A DNA stretch of 27,593 nt from a virus. Shown here piece after piece: positions 1 through 7,209 of the stretch. The position numbers and the translations under genes are program-made. The stretch's first letter is position 1; each line of letters opens with the position of its first letter. The stretch covers positions 1-27,593 of IMG/VR virus record IMGVR_UViG_3300017727_000116. One strand, given 5' to 3'. The notes under the pieces are model-generated. The model was not told the DNA's origin and did no database searches. It saw nothing but the letters and a program-made list of their open reading frames with translations.

Positions 1-46
1 CAACAGATTTTAAGTCTGGTGCGTCTACCGATTCCGCCATACTCGC
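1..46 (-). tRNA. tRNA-Leu(UAA), 3' part outside window
   Basis: The minus strand reads as the 5' half of a leucine tRNA: acceptor strand GCGAGTA, a D-arm containing GGTAGACGC, and an anticodon stem-loop CAGACTTAAAATCTG with anticodon UAA. The variable arm, T-arm and 3' acceptor strand lie before base 1. It is the last of three tandem tRNAs in the early unit that starts near base 604. It is a typical phage-borne tRNA; reading UUA codons would suit the AT-rich phage genes. Confidence 0.9.
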
Positions 47-49
47 GGA

Positions 50-122
50 TGCTTCCTGAGAGGATCGAACTCTCCTTAGGCAAATTATGAGTTTGCTGCA
101 TTCACCAGATTGCTAAGGAAGC
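50..122 (-). tRNA. tRNA with CAU anticodon (Met elongator or Ile2)
   Basis: A full 73-nt cloverleaf is visible on the minus strand. The acceptor GCTTCCT pairs with AGGAAGC, followed by discriminator A. The D stem is GCA/TGC, the anticodon stem GCAAA/TTTGC with loop CTCATAA, the variable loop 5 nt, and the T-arm GAGAG-TTCGATC-CTCTC. The anticodon is CAU. Sequence alone does not separate elongator tRNA-Met from tRNA-Ile2 with a lysidine-modified CAU. It lies 3 nt from each neighbouring tRNA, so the three are probably processed from one transcript. Confidence 0.92.
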
Positions 123-125
123 AGA

Positions 126-213
126 TACCCGTGGATGGATTTGAACCATCTCAAAGCCTCTAATCTGGAGGAAAAGGTTTATAAAACCTCTCTGACTACC
201 AAGTCTCACGGGC
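126..213 (-). tRNA. Class-II-like tRNA with apparent UAU anticodon, isotype unclear
   Basis: On the minus strand GCCCGTG pairs with CACGGGT (one G-U), with discriminator A. The T-arm is canonical (GATGG-TTCAAAT-CCATC). The anticodon stem GAGGT/ACCTT (one G-U) encloses the 7-nt loop TTTATAA, which gives anticodon UAU (Ile, AUA codons). Between anticodon arm and T-arm are about 23 nt containing a CCTC/GAGG hairpin, a long variable arm normally confined to Leu, Ser and Tyr tRNAs. Position 8 is A rather than U and the D-arm is very short. It may be a functional unusual tRNA or a decaying one; the isotype is not settled. Confidence 0.6.
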
Positions 214-223
214 TGATGATGAA

Positions 224-397
224 CTACTGAGCTTCGTTATTATTCTCAGTGTGTATTCGTATTAGTTCATCATCGGCAGGCATCATCACTGCTGCCTTAC
301 CATCTTCTCTTACAATACCTATAGTTTCGCCTTTTTCGACTCTTTCTAAGAGTTCGTCAAAATTGTCTTCCCATTCTTTTAGGGTAAAAATCTCCAT
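224..397 (-). CDS. Phd/YefM-like antitoxin-type small protein (57 aa)
   Basis: This 57-aa ORF begins MEIFTLKEWEDNFDELLERV and continues with a segment resembling the Phd/YefM fold (EKGETIGIVREDGKAAVMMP). That fold has a helix with regularly spaced acidic and Leu residues, then a beta-hairpin 'G..I.I....GK..AVM.P'. A GGAGG ribosome site lies 6 nt before the ATG, and the ATG directly follows the stop of the upstream 62-aa gene. Family members neutralise a toxin and bind their own operator as dimers. No toxin gene is visible here: upstream is the 62-aa protein and downstream are the tRNAs. The fold assignment is by motif and moderately sure; an antitoxin role is inference. Confidence 0.75.
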   Translation of the reverse strand: MEIFTLKEWEDNFDELLERVEKGETIGIVREDGKAAVMMPADDELIRIHTENNNEAQ

Positions 398-586
398 TTA
401 CACCTCCAGTGGTTCTGCATAAACCAAAGCATCTTCTGGGCAAGTATTACGAATGACCTCAAGAACATCCATGAACTGATCTACAGTATCACAAACAATT
501 TCTTTAGTATCTCCTTCACTGGAATAGATGTAGAATGTACGTTTTGTGGGGTCTACAACACAACGTGTGAGAAACTCGTCTTGCAT
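398..586 (-). CDS. Conserved cyanophage-type hypothetical protein (62 aa)
   Basis: A small acidic protein, MQDEFLTRCVVDPTKRTFYI onward, ending in EDALVYAEPLEV. The open frame extends further upstream, but a consensus promoter (611-639) lies inside that extension. The ATG at 586 is therefore the most upstream start the transcript would contain, and it has an AAGG ribosome site 5 nt away. The layout (short N-terminal strands and a C-terminal helix 'VDQFMDVLEVIRNTCPED') recalls small hypothetical proteins common in T4-like cyanophages, but no function is known to me. It is the first gene of the early unit that also encodes the Phd-like protein and tRNAs. Confidence 0.8.
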   Translation of the reverse strand: MQDEFLTRCVVDPTKRTFYIYSSEGDTKEIVCDTVDQFMDVLEVIRNTCPEDALVYAEPLEV

Positions 587-610
587 GATGCCTTGGTTGC
601 TTACCTTATT

Positions 611-639
611 ATTATAAGGCATCCAGGTGCTAGTGTCAA
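611..639 (-). promoter_or_regulatory. Early sigma70-type promoter for the 62-aa / Phd-like / tRNA unit
   Basis: The minus strand has TTGACA (639-634), exactly 17 nt, then TATAAT (616-611): both hexamers are perfect consensus. The predicted start is near 604, about 18 nt before the ATG at 586. It begins 9 nt after the stop codon of the late adhesin gene (648), so it opens a new early unit behind a late block. Confidence 0.88.
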
Positions 640-647
640 CTGTGCCA

Positions 648-2375
648 CTAAGAGAAGCGGTTCTTAACGCCATTATACAAAGATTGAATTTCATTTGATG
701 TTAGTGCTTTGTTATATACACGAAACAAGGATAATTCCATTGGAATTCGATAAAGATTATTATTTTTCCATCCAGCAATTCTTCCGTTGCCAGAATTAAA
801 GTTTCTATCAGATGAAGATTCATTATTAGGTAAAATTTTTGTCAATGATTGAATTGAACCATTAATATAGATTTTATTATTTGTATAAGAAACATCAGAT
901 CTCATTTCAAATACATAATGAACAAAATTACCAATCAGACCTAAATTATTAACATTCGTAGAATTAATACCATAAAGATCGCTGTTACCAGTATTAAATC
1001 CCAATGCAATTGGTGTTCCATTGCCCGAAATTGGACCAGACCATACATCATACTTATCCCAACCAAATAATACGTGTCCTTCCAGATCAGTGGTATCAAT
1101 ATCAGATTTTAATTTTGCAAGTAATTCTACCGTAACTGTAGGTGTATTAGATGTGACATTAGCAACTGTAAAGTCTACAAAATCATCAATACCATCAAAA
1201 TTAAAGCGATCTCGTTCCTCTGATACAGGATCTGCTATAAAATTTGCTGGTGGATTACCATCAAGATTTGAATCATTATTATCAGTCAAATCATACCAAA
1301 TAGTTCCTGATCCATAATATGAAGAATTATTTGATGCATCCAAATGAAGGAAAAGACCTTGAGGAGTAGGTAATCCTCCTGGAGTATCTAAATTTTGAAT
1401 TGCTCTAATTGCAGAAGCATTTTTTGTTTTTCTTATGTTAACTTCATTTTTAGTATTTTGTATCCCCCAATGAGTTAATTCCTTTTCCGATTTATTATCT
1501 TTTAAAGTATTAAGTGTATCACGAAGTGAATCTCGTTCTATTCTTTTTTCTATAATTTGGTCGTAAAGAGAATTAATTTCAGTTCTAATTTCAACACATC
1601 TATTTTGTGCTGCTACACCTGTAAGAGACGTATCTGTTGCTAAAATCCCACCTGCTCCAGGATAAGTAAATCCAACAGCCGCAATTCCTGGACCATGTGT
1701 TGCTGCTGGAGTTGTAAGATCAAATCTTCCATTACCAATATTGGCACCACTACCATCAGTTCCCAGACCAGTTATAACACCAGAAGTATTTTTAAATTCT
1801 TTATTATCTCTTACATTTCTATATCCATATCCAGAATATGATGAATCTAATATTACAGTGCTATCTGGATCAAAAGGATTTTCTGCTCCGGCATCATAAC
1901 CAGGTCCTGCCATTTTTTCATATATTTTTACAAATTCAACATCATTATTAATAGTAGTAGCTGATGAGAATGATGATGTAACACCTACATCTCCAGTGCT
2001 ATGTGCAAGTCCAGGGTTACAGTTACGTCCCGTTGCTTCGGTTGATAAAGTTACTATTTGTTGTTTTAATAAATTAATATCATTATTAAAAGTAATGATT
2101 TTATTGTCAACCGATGCACATAGTTTTCGTAAAACCTCTGCGTTATTTTTTACTTCTCTTTCTTTATCAGAAATTACATTTTCATCATAAAAAGTTTCCT
2201 TTGGTGTATATTGTGTTTTTGACCAAGTCCCATCTTCAGATTGTTCAATCTTATCAAATGTAAGACCTTCTGGTGCTGTTTCGTCCGATTGCTTATCAAA
2301 GGCACCATCTAAAGAGTTTTGCTCATTCTCAAGAATTGTTATCCCTTGCCTTCTTAGGGTATCATCAATATCCAT
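648..2375 (-). CDS. LamG/concanavalin-like virion adhesin (575 aa)
   Basis: The C-terminal ~235 residues (about 340-575) look like a LamG/concanavalin-A-like lectin domain: 'GLFLHLDASNNSSYYGSGTIWYDL', 'RFNFDGIDDFVDF', a long strand-rich core, then 'ELSLFRVYNKALTSNEIQSLYNG'. These are typical start and end motifs of LamG_3 domains in phage tail proteins. Residues ~60-110 and ~260-330 are charged and heptad-like, consistent with a coiled-coil stalk that trimerises. The middle is Gly/Ser/Asn-rich. The ATG has GGAG 8 nt upstream and directly follows the S74 tail gene. Likely role: side tail fibre or baseplate adhesin binding cell-surface glycans. The domain is fairly sure; receptor binding is inference. 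Confidence 0.82.
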   Translation of the reverse strand: MDIDDTLRRQGITILENEQNSLDGAFDKQSDETAPEGLTFDKIEQSEDGTWSKTQYTPKETFYDENVISDKEREVKNNAEVLRKLCASVDNKIITFNNDINLLKQQIVTLSTEATGRNCNPGLAHSTGDVGVTSSFSSATTINNDVEFVKIYEKMAGPGYDAGAENPFDPDSTVILDSSYSGYGYRNVRDNKEFKNTSGVITGLGTDGSGANIGNGRFDLTTPAATHGPGIAAVGFTYPGAGGILATDTSLTGVAAQNRCVEIRTEINSLYDQIIEKRIERDSLRDTLNTLKDNKSEKELTHWGIQNTKNEVNIRKTKNASAIRAIQNLDTPGGLPTPQGLFLHLDASNNSSYYGSGTIWYDLTDNNDSNLDGNPPANFIADPVSEERDRFNFDGIDDFVDFTVANVTSNTPTVTVELLAKLKSDIDTTDLEGHVLFGWDKYDVWSGPISGNGTPIALGFNTGNSDLYGINSTNVNNLGLIGNFVHYVFEMRSDVSYTNNKIYINGSIQSLTKILPNNESSSDRNFNSGNGRIAGWKNNNLYRIPMELSLFRVYNKALTSNEIQSLYNGVKNRFS

Positions 2376-3176
2376 TTAATTCTCCAATGTAGTAATTCTT
2401 GTTTTCAATAATCCTATTTCTTTTTGTTGCTCTTGTAGCGCACCAACTAGTAATGCGGTCAGTTTATCATATTTTATTGATTTATATCGTATATCATAAA
2501 TTGTTTTAGATCCAGTTAGTTCTGGAATATATTTTTCAACTTCCTGTGCAATCAAACCAACTTGTCTTTTTAATTGATCGTCTTCATCGCGATGCTCGTT
2601 TAAGAATGCGGAAGGTAATTTTTCCTCTCTCCAATCATAAGAAACTGGGTTTAGTTCCATAATTTTATTCAAACAATCTAGATCATCAAGTCTTTTAATA
2701 TTTTTTTTCAGTCTAATATCGGAGGTATTATCAGGTTCTACTGATAACGGAATACCGTTGAAAAACCAAACACCATTCAAGTCACCTTTAGGTGAATTAT
2801 TAGATGATTTTGGAGTTGTTTCGGTTGCTTTTGGAACAATACTAGCAATTAATCCAGTAATATTTTGTTTGATGGCAGTATATGCTGCTTCTAGAGCACC
2901 CAATTTTATGTTAGATCCTATTACAATCTCAGAACCCGTTATATTATAAATTCCAACATGATTATTCAATCCAATGGAATTAAAAGTTAGCGGACTTGTA
3001 ATAGAAGGTCCAGCAACTAATGATCCAGTGAATGGAATTGCAGTAGCACCTGCACCAAAGTGACCCTTATGTGCAGAAAGTGATCCTGGTTCCCAAAGAC
3101 CAAGAGGTAATTGTAAAGCACCACCACCAAGTGGAGTTATTACATCGATACTACCTACTGTCAGACTATCAATCAT
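2376..3176 (-). CDS. Tail fibre/spike protein with S74 intramolecular chaperone domain (266 aa)
   Basis: The C-terminal third is a Peptidase_S74 intramolecular chaperone domain. It begins 'SDIRLKKNI' (Ser near residue 156), continues 'LNPVSYDWREE' and 'QVGLIAQEVEKYIPELTG', and ends in a heptad-like helix (ALQEQQKEIGLLKTRITTLEN). In this family the chaperone trimerises the fibre and cleaves itself off before the conserved Ser. Residues 1-155 are a short, Gly-rich, beta-prone fibre part with no recognised receptor domain. The gene follows the beta-helix protein at 3190-3765 and precedes the LamG adhesin without gap. A GAGGGA ribosome site precedes the ATG. Confidence 0.88.
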   Translation of the reverse strand: MIDSLTVGSIDVITPLGGGALQLPLGLWEPGSLSAHKGHFGAGATAIPFTGSLVAGPSITSPLTFNSIGLNNHVGIYNITGSEIVIGSNIKLGALEAAYTAIKQNITGLIASIVPKATETTPKSSNNSPKGDLNGVWFFNGIPLSVEPDNTSDIRLKKNIKRLDDLDCLNKIMELNPVSYDWREEKLPSAFLNEHRDEDDQLKRQVGLIAQEVEKYIPELTGSKTIYDIRYKSIKYDKLTALLVGALQEQQKEIGLLKTRITTLEN

Positions 3177-3189
3177 TTTGTTTCCCTCG

Positions 3190-3765
3190 TTATTTGCAAG
3201 ATTGTAAGATAGAATTCGTAATAGATGCCCAGTTTCCTGAAAGAATGGCTTTCAAAAATCCTGCGCTAGCAACAGAACTTCCTTTAGAGAAACCACCACT
3301 AATCATAACTGAACCTACAAAATTTATATTGCCTTCACTTATAATACACATTCTACTTGCAGCAACTCTAAACTCACCACCAGTAGCTAATTGTAAATAT
3401 CCATTACATTCTGCCATTATATTACCTTTACCTGCATCACCATCACTGGCAGTAAAGTAAATATTTCTAGCTTTCAGAAAAATATCTCCTGCTTCTGCGG
3501 TTAAAACAATATCTCCAGACTTAGCAACAATTGCTTTACTAGTTAGACCTTGCTTAGATGGATCTCCTTTAACACCAACTACTTCTCCACTAAATCCTTG
3601 AATAACTTCTTTATAATTACCGTTTTTTGCATGTGTAAGAGTATTTCCACCAGAAGTTATAGTTGTCAAATCACGTTTATGATCAACACTATCCACTTCA
3701 AGTGGTCCACAATGAATAAGTGCATGTGGATTTCTTGCTAATGTATAATCGGGTGCATTTGCCAT
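3190..3765 (-). CDS. Beta-helix needle-like virion protein (191 aa)
   Basis: Residues ~80-160 carry short alternating repeats such as 'KSGDIVLTAEAGDIFLKARNIYFTA', 'GYLQLATGGEFRVAA' and 'ISEGNINFVG'. These resemble the triple-stranded beta-helix repeats of T4 gp5C and VgrG spikes. A PxxTLARNPHALIHCGPLEV N-terminus precedes them. The protein is encoded apart from gp5 (6654-7205), with the 940-aa protein between them. A late-type box AATAAATA (3785-3792) lies 19 nt before the ATG. Likely role: central spike or needle extension, or another baseplate part. The fold is inferred from repeat spacing only. Confidence 0.65.
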   Translation of the reverse strand: MANAPDYTLARNPHALIHCGPLEVDSVDHKRDLTTITSGGNTLTHAKNGNYKEVIQGFSGEVVGVKGDPSKQGLTSKAIVAKSGDIVLTAEAGDIFLKARNIYFTASDGDAGKGNIMAECNGYLQLATGGEFRVAASRMCIISEGNINFVGSVMISGGFSKGSSVASAGFLKAILSGNWASITNSILQSCK

Positions 3766-3784
3766 ATTATATTATTATTTTAAG

Positions 3785-3792
3785 TATTTATT
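3785..3792 (-). promoter_or_regulatory. Late-type promoter box AATAAATA
   Basis: The minus strand reads AATAAATA, 19 nt upstream of the ATG at 3765. T4 late promoters (gp55/gp33-dependent) have TATAAATA as the sole -10 element, and cyanophages are reported to use NATAAATA. No -35 element is expected. Confidence 0.6.
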
Positions 3793-6613
3793 AGTAACCA
3801 GAATATCCGGAGGAGGAAGATACATCACTAGATGATGGAGAACTAGTACTACTAGATGTGTTTGAATTAGTAGATGATGGAGAACTAGTACTACTAGATG
3901 TGTTTGAATTAGTAGATGATGGAGAACTAGTGCTACTAGATGTGTTTGAATTTGTATATGATGCTGAAGTAGATCCAACGACTCTTTGTATATTCTCTAA
4001 ACTTTCTAATACAGTATCATAAATTATTTGATGGGATTGGATAGTATGGACCGCACCAACCATTTTTCTTTTAGTATCAGGATGATAATGAAATGGACCT
4101 GAATATGCATCCCCATTTACATAACCAATATTTGGTCTAGTTTTTCCAACACAATCAATAACTTGAACTAATTTATTGGGATCGACAAGTTTATCATTTT
4201 CATTTTTTAAGAAAATATTTAGTGGAATAAACTTCAATCTTGCCCTAAATTCTGCACCTGCTCCACTTTTACTAATTATAGAAATATTGGGTATAGTTGT
4301 GTATCCGTATCCAGTTTCAAGAATATTAAAAGCAACAATTTGCCCCAATGGATTAACATCAACATTAAATTCTCCACTATCACCATCACTCATAACAACC
4401 GTATCACCACCAGTATATCCAATACCAGTTGAAATAATATCAACATCGCTAATAATTGCAACAGTATCTCCAGTGCCTGGTTGAGTAGTGTCAGAACTAC
4501 CGGGATCTGTAGGATTCGTAGGATCTTCAATTATAACTGATGGGGGATCTGTAGGATCTACTGTTGGATTATTAGGATCTATTGTTGGATTATTGGGATC
4601 TGTGGGATCCGTTATTGGGTTATTGGGATCTGTGGGATCCGTTATTGGGTTATTGGGATCTATTGTTGGATCATTAGGATCTATTGTTGGATCATTGGGA
4701 TCTGTGGGATCTGTTATTGGATTATTAGGATCAAGTTGTTTAGATACAACTATATTGAGTGTTCTAACATCAGTTTGAATAATCGATCCTTCATTCTGAC
4801 TTTTAATACCATTATCATTTTCTGCTGCTAATCTATAAGTTAAAGTAACTCCATTTCCATTTGATGGAATCACTATATCTTGTGGAATAACTACTGTTAA
4901 AGATCCATTTGCAGGGATTTTGGTTATAGTGTTATCAAAAGTAGTATTTTGTAAAGTAGTTTTTTCAGAATTTGTCGTTTTCCAATCAAGTGTTACAAGA
5001 TCACCAGGAGTAACTTTATATGATGTTGCTTTAAACAGTGTAATTTTTGGTGGAAGTATATTAATTGGTTCATCTGCTTGTCTATTTCTTAAAACAGTTA
5101 TAATAATTGTTTTTTCTGAGACTTGAGTTGAAGAATTTTTATTATTATTGCTAGCAACTAAAGTTATCTTCTTTGTTGTTAAATTTTCTTCGGGACCGAA
5201 AGAGACATCTGATTTTAAAATTGGGAAACTTACAGTACCAACACTAGGTAAATCATCATATAATTCCATACCTTTTATATAAATTTTATCAGCATTTACC
5301 ACACTCCAATTTAAACTTATAGTTCCATCAACTTGTAATGGATTTGGTGATCCAAAAAATGTTTCAATAATTGGTGATCCACCGTTATAACTATTATCAT
5401 AATCCGATCCTGGATTGTCTATTACAATCTCTGATATACTTCCAGTTTGATATCCATCTGCATCTAATTCCATAATAACAAATCCAGATGCATTAGATCC
5501 ACAACCTGCTGGATCAACAATTTGCACAAAAGGTGGTGTCGTATAATCACTTCCACCACTTATAAGATTTGTCCCTATAACTTGCCCGACTGTATTAACA
5601 ACAGCATCTGCAACCGCACCAGATCCACCACCACCAAAAATCTTAACCTGAGGTAATCCACATTCAAATGTTCCCGTATAACATTCACCTGGACTTTGTG
5701 ATGAATTACTATCTTCGCCAAAGAAATCATCTAATAAACCATTCGCACCTTCAGTGATTTCTCCTGCAAATGATGGGGAAATACCAAAATTAAAATTAGA
5801 AAAATTATCTACCTCCGATTTGGTTGGTCCACCCCAAGGAGATAGTGAAAATTCTTTAATTTCTGGACACTCTGGACCACCACAAAGGAATCCCTGGAAT
5901 CCTAAAATCATGTCAATTGCACTGGATACAGATCCAAAGATTTTACCAACACCACCTAAAATATCATTAATGTTATCAAAAATAGGTGCTAATATTTTAT
6001 CAATATCATCAACTAACCTATTAATGAGTGCATTAGTCCATTGTTCTATAGCACAAAGAGGTGTCTGTATAATTTGCCCGATAAGTGAGTATAAGAAATC
6101 ACCAACTAATCCAAATAATCCTTTAATTATTTTTTCAAAAGAACAGAAAATTTGATCTACGATTGCAGAAACAACAGATTCCTTAATTGTTTTCAAAAAA
6201 TTTGTCATAATCATTTCAAGAGCTGCACTAATAAGTGATTTAATCTTATTAAGAATCCAATTTCTCAATCTTTGAACTAATGATTTTAGAACTCCAGCAA
6301 TAGCACCAGTAATAGCATAAATTGTACTCTTTAAATTTGAAACAGCATTTGTTGCTGCATTAATATAGAAGTTACCATACTTTTGAATACCACGTAAGAC
6401 AACAAAAATTTTCTGTATATTAGTATTAATTTCGCCCAATTTCCCTTTAGATGAACATGGATCACCCTTTTGAAAAATTTCATCATCGTTTTGTCTCTGT
6501 AGATAGGCAGATACTGTATAACTATATGGTACTCCAAATCGGTCAGACCAATCGGAAGGAGATCCATCACCACTATAAGATTGTTGACTAACTGCCGCAT
6601 TTGGTTTTGTCAT
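3791..6613 (-). CDS. Large repeat-containing virion structural protein (940 aa)
   Basis: I do not recognise a T4 counterpart. Residues ~60-220 hold several amphipathic or hydrophobic helices ('ITGAIAGVLKSLVQRL', 'IIKGLFGLVGDFLYSLIGQII'). The central part has Gly-Tyr turns (SGGSDYTTPPFVQI, GYGYTTIPNISI) and an Ig-like segment (PPKITLFKATSYKVTPGDLV). Asp-Pro-Thr/Asn repeats fill ~627-690, then comes a segment 'FHYHPDTKRKMVGAVHT'. The C-terminus is a Ser/Thr-rich 14-residue repeat (~887-927) ending in SGYSGY. Its position between gp5 and the needle-like protein, with a late-type box and AGGAGG ribosome site upstream, supports a tail/baseplate decoration or fibre-attachment role. Specific function unknown. 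Confidence 0.85.
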   Translation of the reverse strand: MTKPNAAVSQQSYSGDGSPSDWSDRFGVPYSYTVSAYLQRQNDDEIFQKGDPCSSKGKLGEINTNIQKIFVVLRGIQKYGNFYINAATNAVSNLKSTIYAITGAIAGVLKSLVQRLRNWILNKIKSLISAALEMIMTNFLKTIKESVVSAIVDQIFCSFEKIIKGLFGLVGDFLYSLIGQIIQTPLCAIEQWTNALINRLVDDIDKILAPIFDNINDILGGVGKIFGSVSSAIDMILGFQGFLCGGPECPEIKEFSLSPWGGPTKSEVDNFSNFNFGISPSFAGEITEGANGLLDDFFGEDSNSSQSPGECYTGTFECGLPQVKIFGGGGSGAVADAVVNTVGQVIGTNLISGGSDYTTPPFVQIVDPAGCGSNASGFVIMELDADGYQTGSISEIVIDNPGSDYDNSYNGGSPIIETFFGSPNPLQVDGTISLNWSVVNADKIYIKGMELYDDLPSVGTVSFPILKSDVSFGPEENLTTKKITLVASNNNKNSSTQVSEKTIIITVLRNRQADEPINILPPKITLFKATSYKVTPGDLVTLDWKTTNSEKTTLQNTTFDNTITKIPANGSLTVVIPQDIVIPSNGNGVTLTYRLAAENDNGIKSQNEGSIIQTDVRTLNIVVSKQLDPNNPITDPTDPNDPTIDPNDPTIDPNNPITDPTDPNNPITDPTDPNNPTIDPNNPTVDPTDPPSVIIEDPTNPTDPGSSDTTQPGTGDTVAIISDVDIISTGIGYTGGDTVVMSDGDSGEFNVDVNPLGQIVAFNILETGYGYTTIPNISIISKSGAGAEFRARLKFIPLNIFLKNENDKLVDPNKLVQVIDCVGKTRPNIGYVNGDAYSGPFHYHPDTKRKMVGAVHTIQSHQIIYDTVLESLENIQRVVGSTSASYTNSNTSSSTSSPSSTNSNTSSSTSSPSSTNSNTSSSTSSPSSSDVSSSSGYSGY
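3830..3955 (-). repeat. 42-bp tandem repeat, three copies, in coding sequence
   Basis: Three copies with a 42-bp period start at 3830, 3872 and 3914 (plus-strand motif AGATGATGGAGAACTAGT). They encode a 14-residue Ser/Thr/Pro/Asn unit at the C-terminus of the 940-aa protein. Near-identical DNA, including third codon positions, points to recent slippage or recombination and possible copy-number variation. Confidence 0.95.
4543..4733 (-). repeat. Asp-Pro-rich coding repeats, 30-bp and ~21-bp units
   Basis: GGATCTGTGGGATCC-type units recur. Two exact 30-bp copies lie at 4595-4654, flanked by shorter GGATCTATTGTTGGATCA units. They encode a DPTDPNNPIT / DPTIDPND linker in the 940-aa protein. The acidic, Pro-rich linker is probably extended and flexible. 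Confidence 0.93.
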
Positions 6614-6638
6614 CTATAATTTTACCTCCTTATGTTCG

Positions 6639-6646
6639 TATTTATC
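6639..6646 (-). promoter_or_regulatory. Late-type promoter box GATAAATA
   Basis: The minus strand reads GATAAATA, 25 nt before the ATG at 6613. The intervening sequence contains AAGGAGG, a strong ribosome site. It fits the NATAAATA late motif of T4-like cyanophages. Confidence 0.6.
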
Positions 6647-6653
6647 AATCATA

Positions 6654-7205
6654 TTATGTTCCAGTAAGTGTTGGTGGTAAAGCAGCTCGTGTTGGTTTTT
6701 TCGTATAAAAATCAGTCTCTGGAAGTTGAGCTGGAGATTGAGAATCAGTCCCCTTTCCACCTGCGGTCACGAATGGAGCAGGTTTTATATCATCCCAATA
6801 TGGATATAATTGCTTAAATCCAGTACTTTGATTCTTTCCAGCTTCATCGGCAGTTAAAAGGATATCATTACCAAATGTTGTAGGTAAAGATCCCATAATA
6901 ACGGGATCTTTTAAAGTAGTTCCATCCATACGGAGAAACATACCAATAACCATTTCACCACCTATAAGTGCAGTTGACATCATATTCAAATTTCCATGAC
7001 TATTTGGATGCAACACATGTGCATAATCTAGTGTGGAGTCGGGATTTATATTTCCATCAGGAGAATGTATCCCCATGATTCTAACTCGCACTCTAGATCC
7101 TAATCTGGTTAGATCTCTTTTATTTTTTTCTTGTTTTGGTGCAACTTGTCCAATAAAAAATATTGGAGTAGATCTAAGAAGACCGTTATTTCTTTCTATT
7201 GTCAT
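6654..7205 (-). CDS. gp5: gp5-like baseplate hub OB-fold protein (183 aa)
   Basis: The protein matches the N-terminal OB-fold of T4 gp5: 'LGSRVRVRIMGIHSPDG', 'LDYAHVLHPNSHGN', 'GGEMVIGMFLRMDGTTLKDPVIMGSL'. In T4 this domain sits under the gp27 trimer at the tip of the tail tube. Unlike 575-aa T4 gp5, no lysozyme domain or beta-helix follows; the chain ends at 183 aa after a Pro-rich tail. I chose the ATG at 7205, giving MTIERNN. The longer open frame overlaps the upstream gene, whose stop lies 4 nt before this ATG, with a GGGGGA-type ribosome site. Domain assignment is fairly sure. Confidence 0.85.
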   Translation of the reverse strand: MTIERNNGLLRSTPIFFIGQVAPKQEKNKRDLTRLGSRVRVRIMGIHSPDGNINPDSTLDYAHVLHPNSHGNLNMMSTALIGGEMVIGMFLRMDGTTLKDPVIMGSLPTTFGNDILLTADEAGKNQSTGFKQLYPYWDDIKPAPFVTAGGKGTDSQSPAQLPETDFYTKKPTRAALPPTLTGT

Positions 7206-7209
7206 TGGA

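Noticed and set aside
3830-3955. Possible CRISPR-like array
   Set aside because: The units are contiguous 42-bp tandem repeats without spacers, in frame in a structural gene.
3775-3978. Minus-strand His/Leu-rich 67-aa frame at the 42-bp repeats
   Set aside because: Out-of-frame reading of the same repeat inside the 940-aa gene; no start signals.
4488-4778. Plus-strand Gly/Ser/Val/Leu repeat frame
   Set aside because: It is the reverse reading of the Asp-Pro repeat in the 940-aa gene; repeats stay open in several frames.
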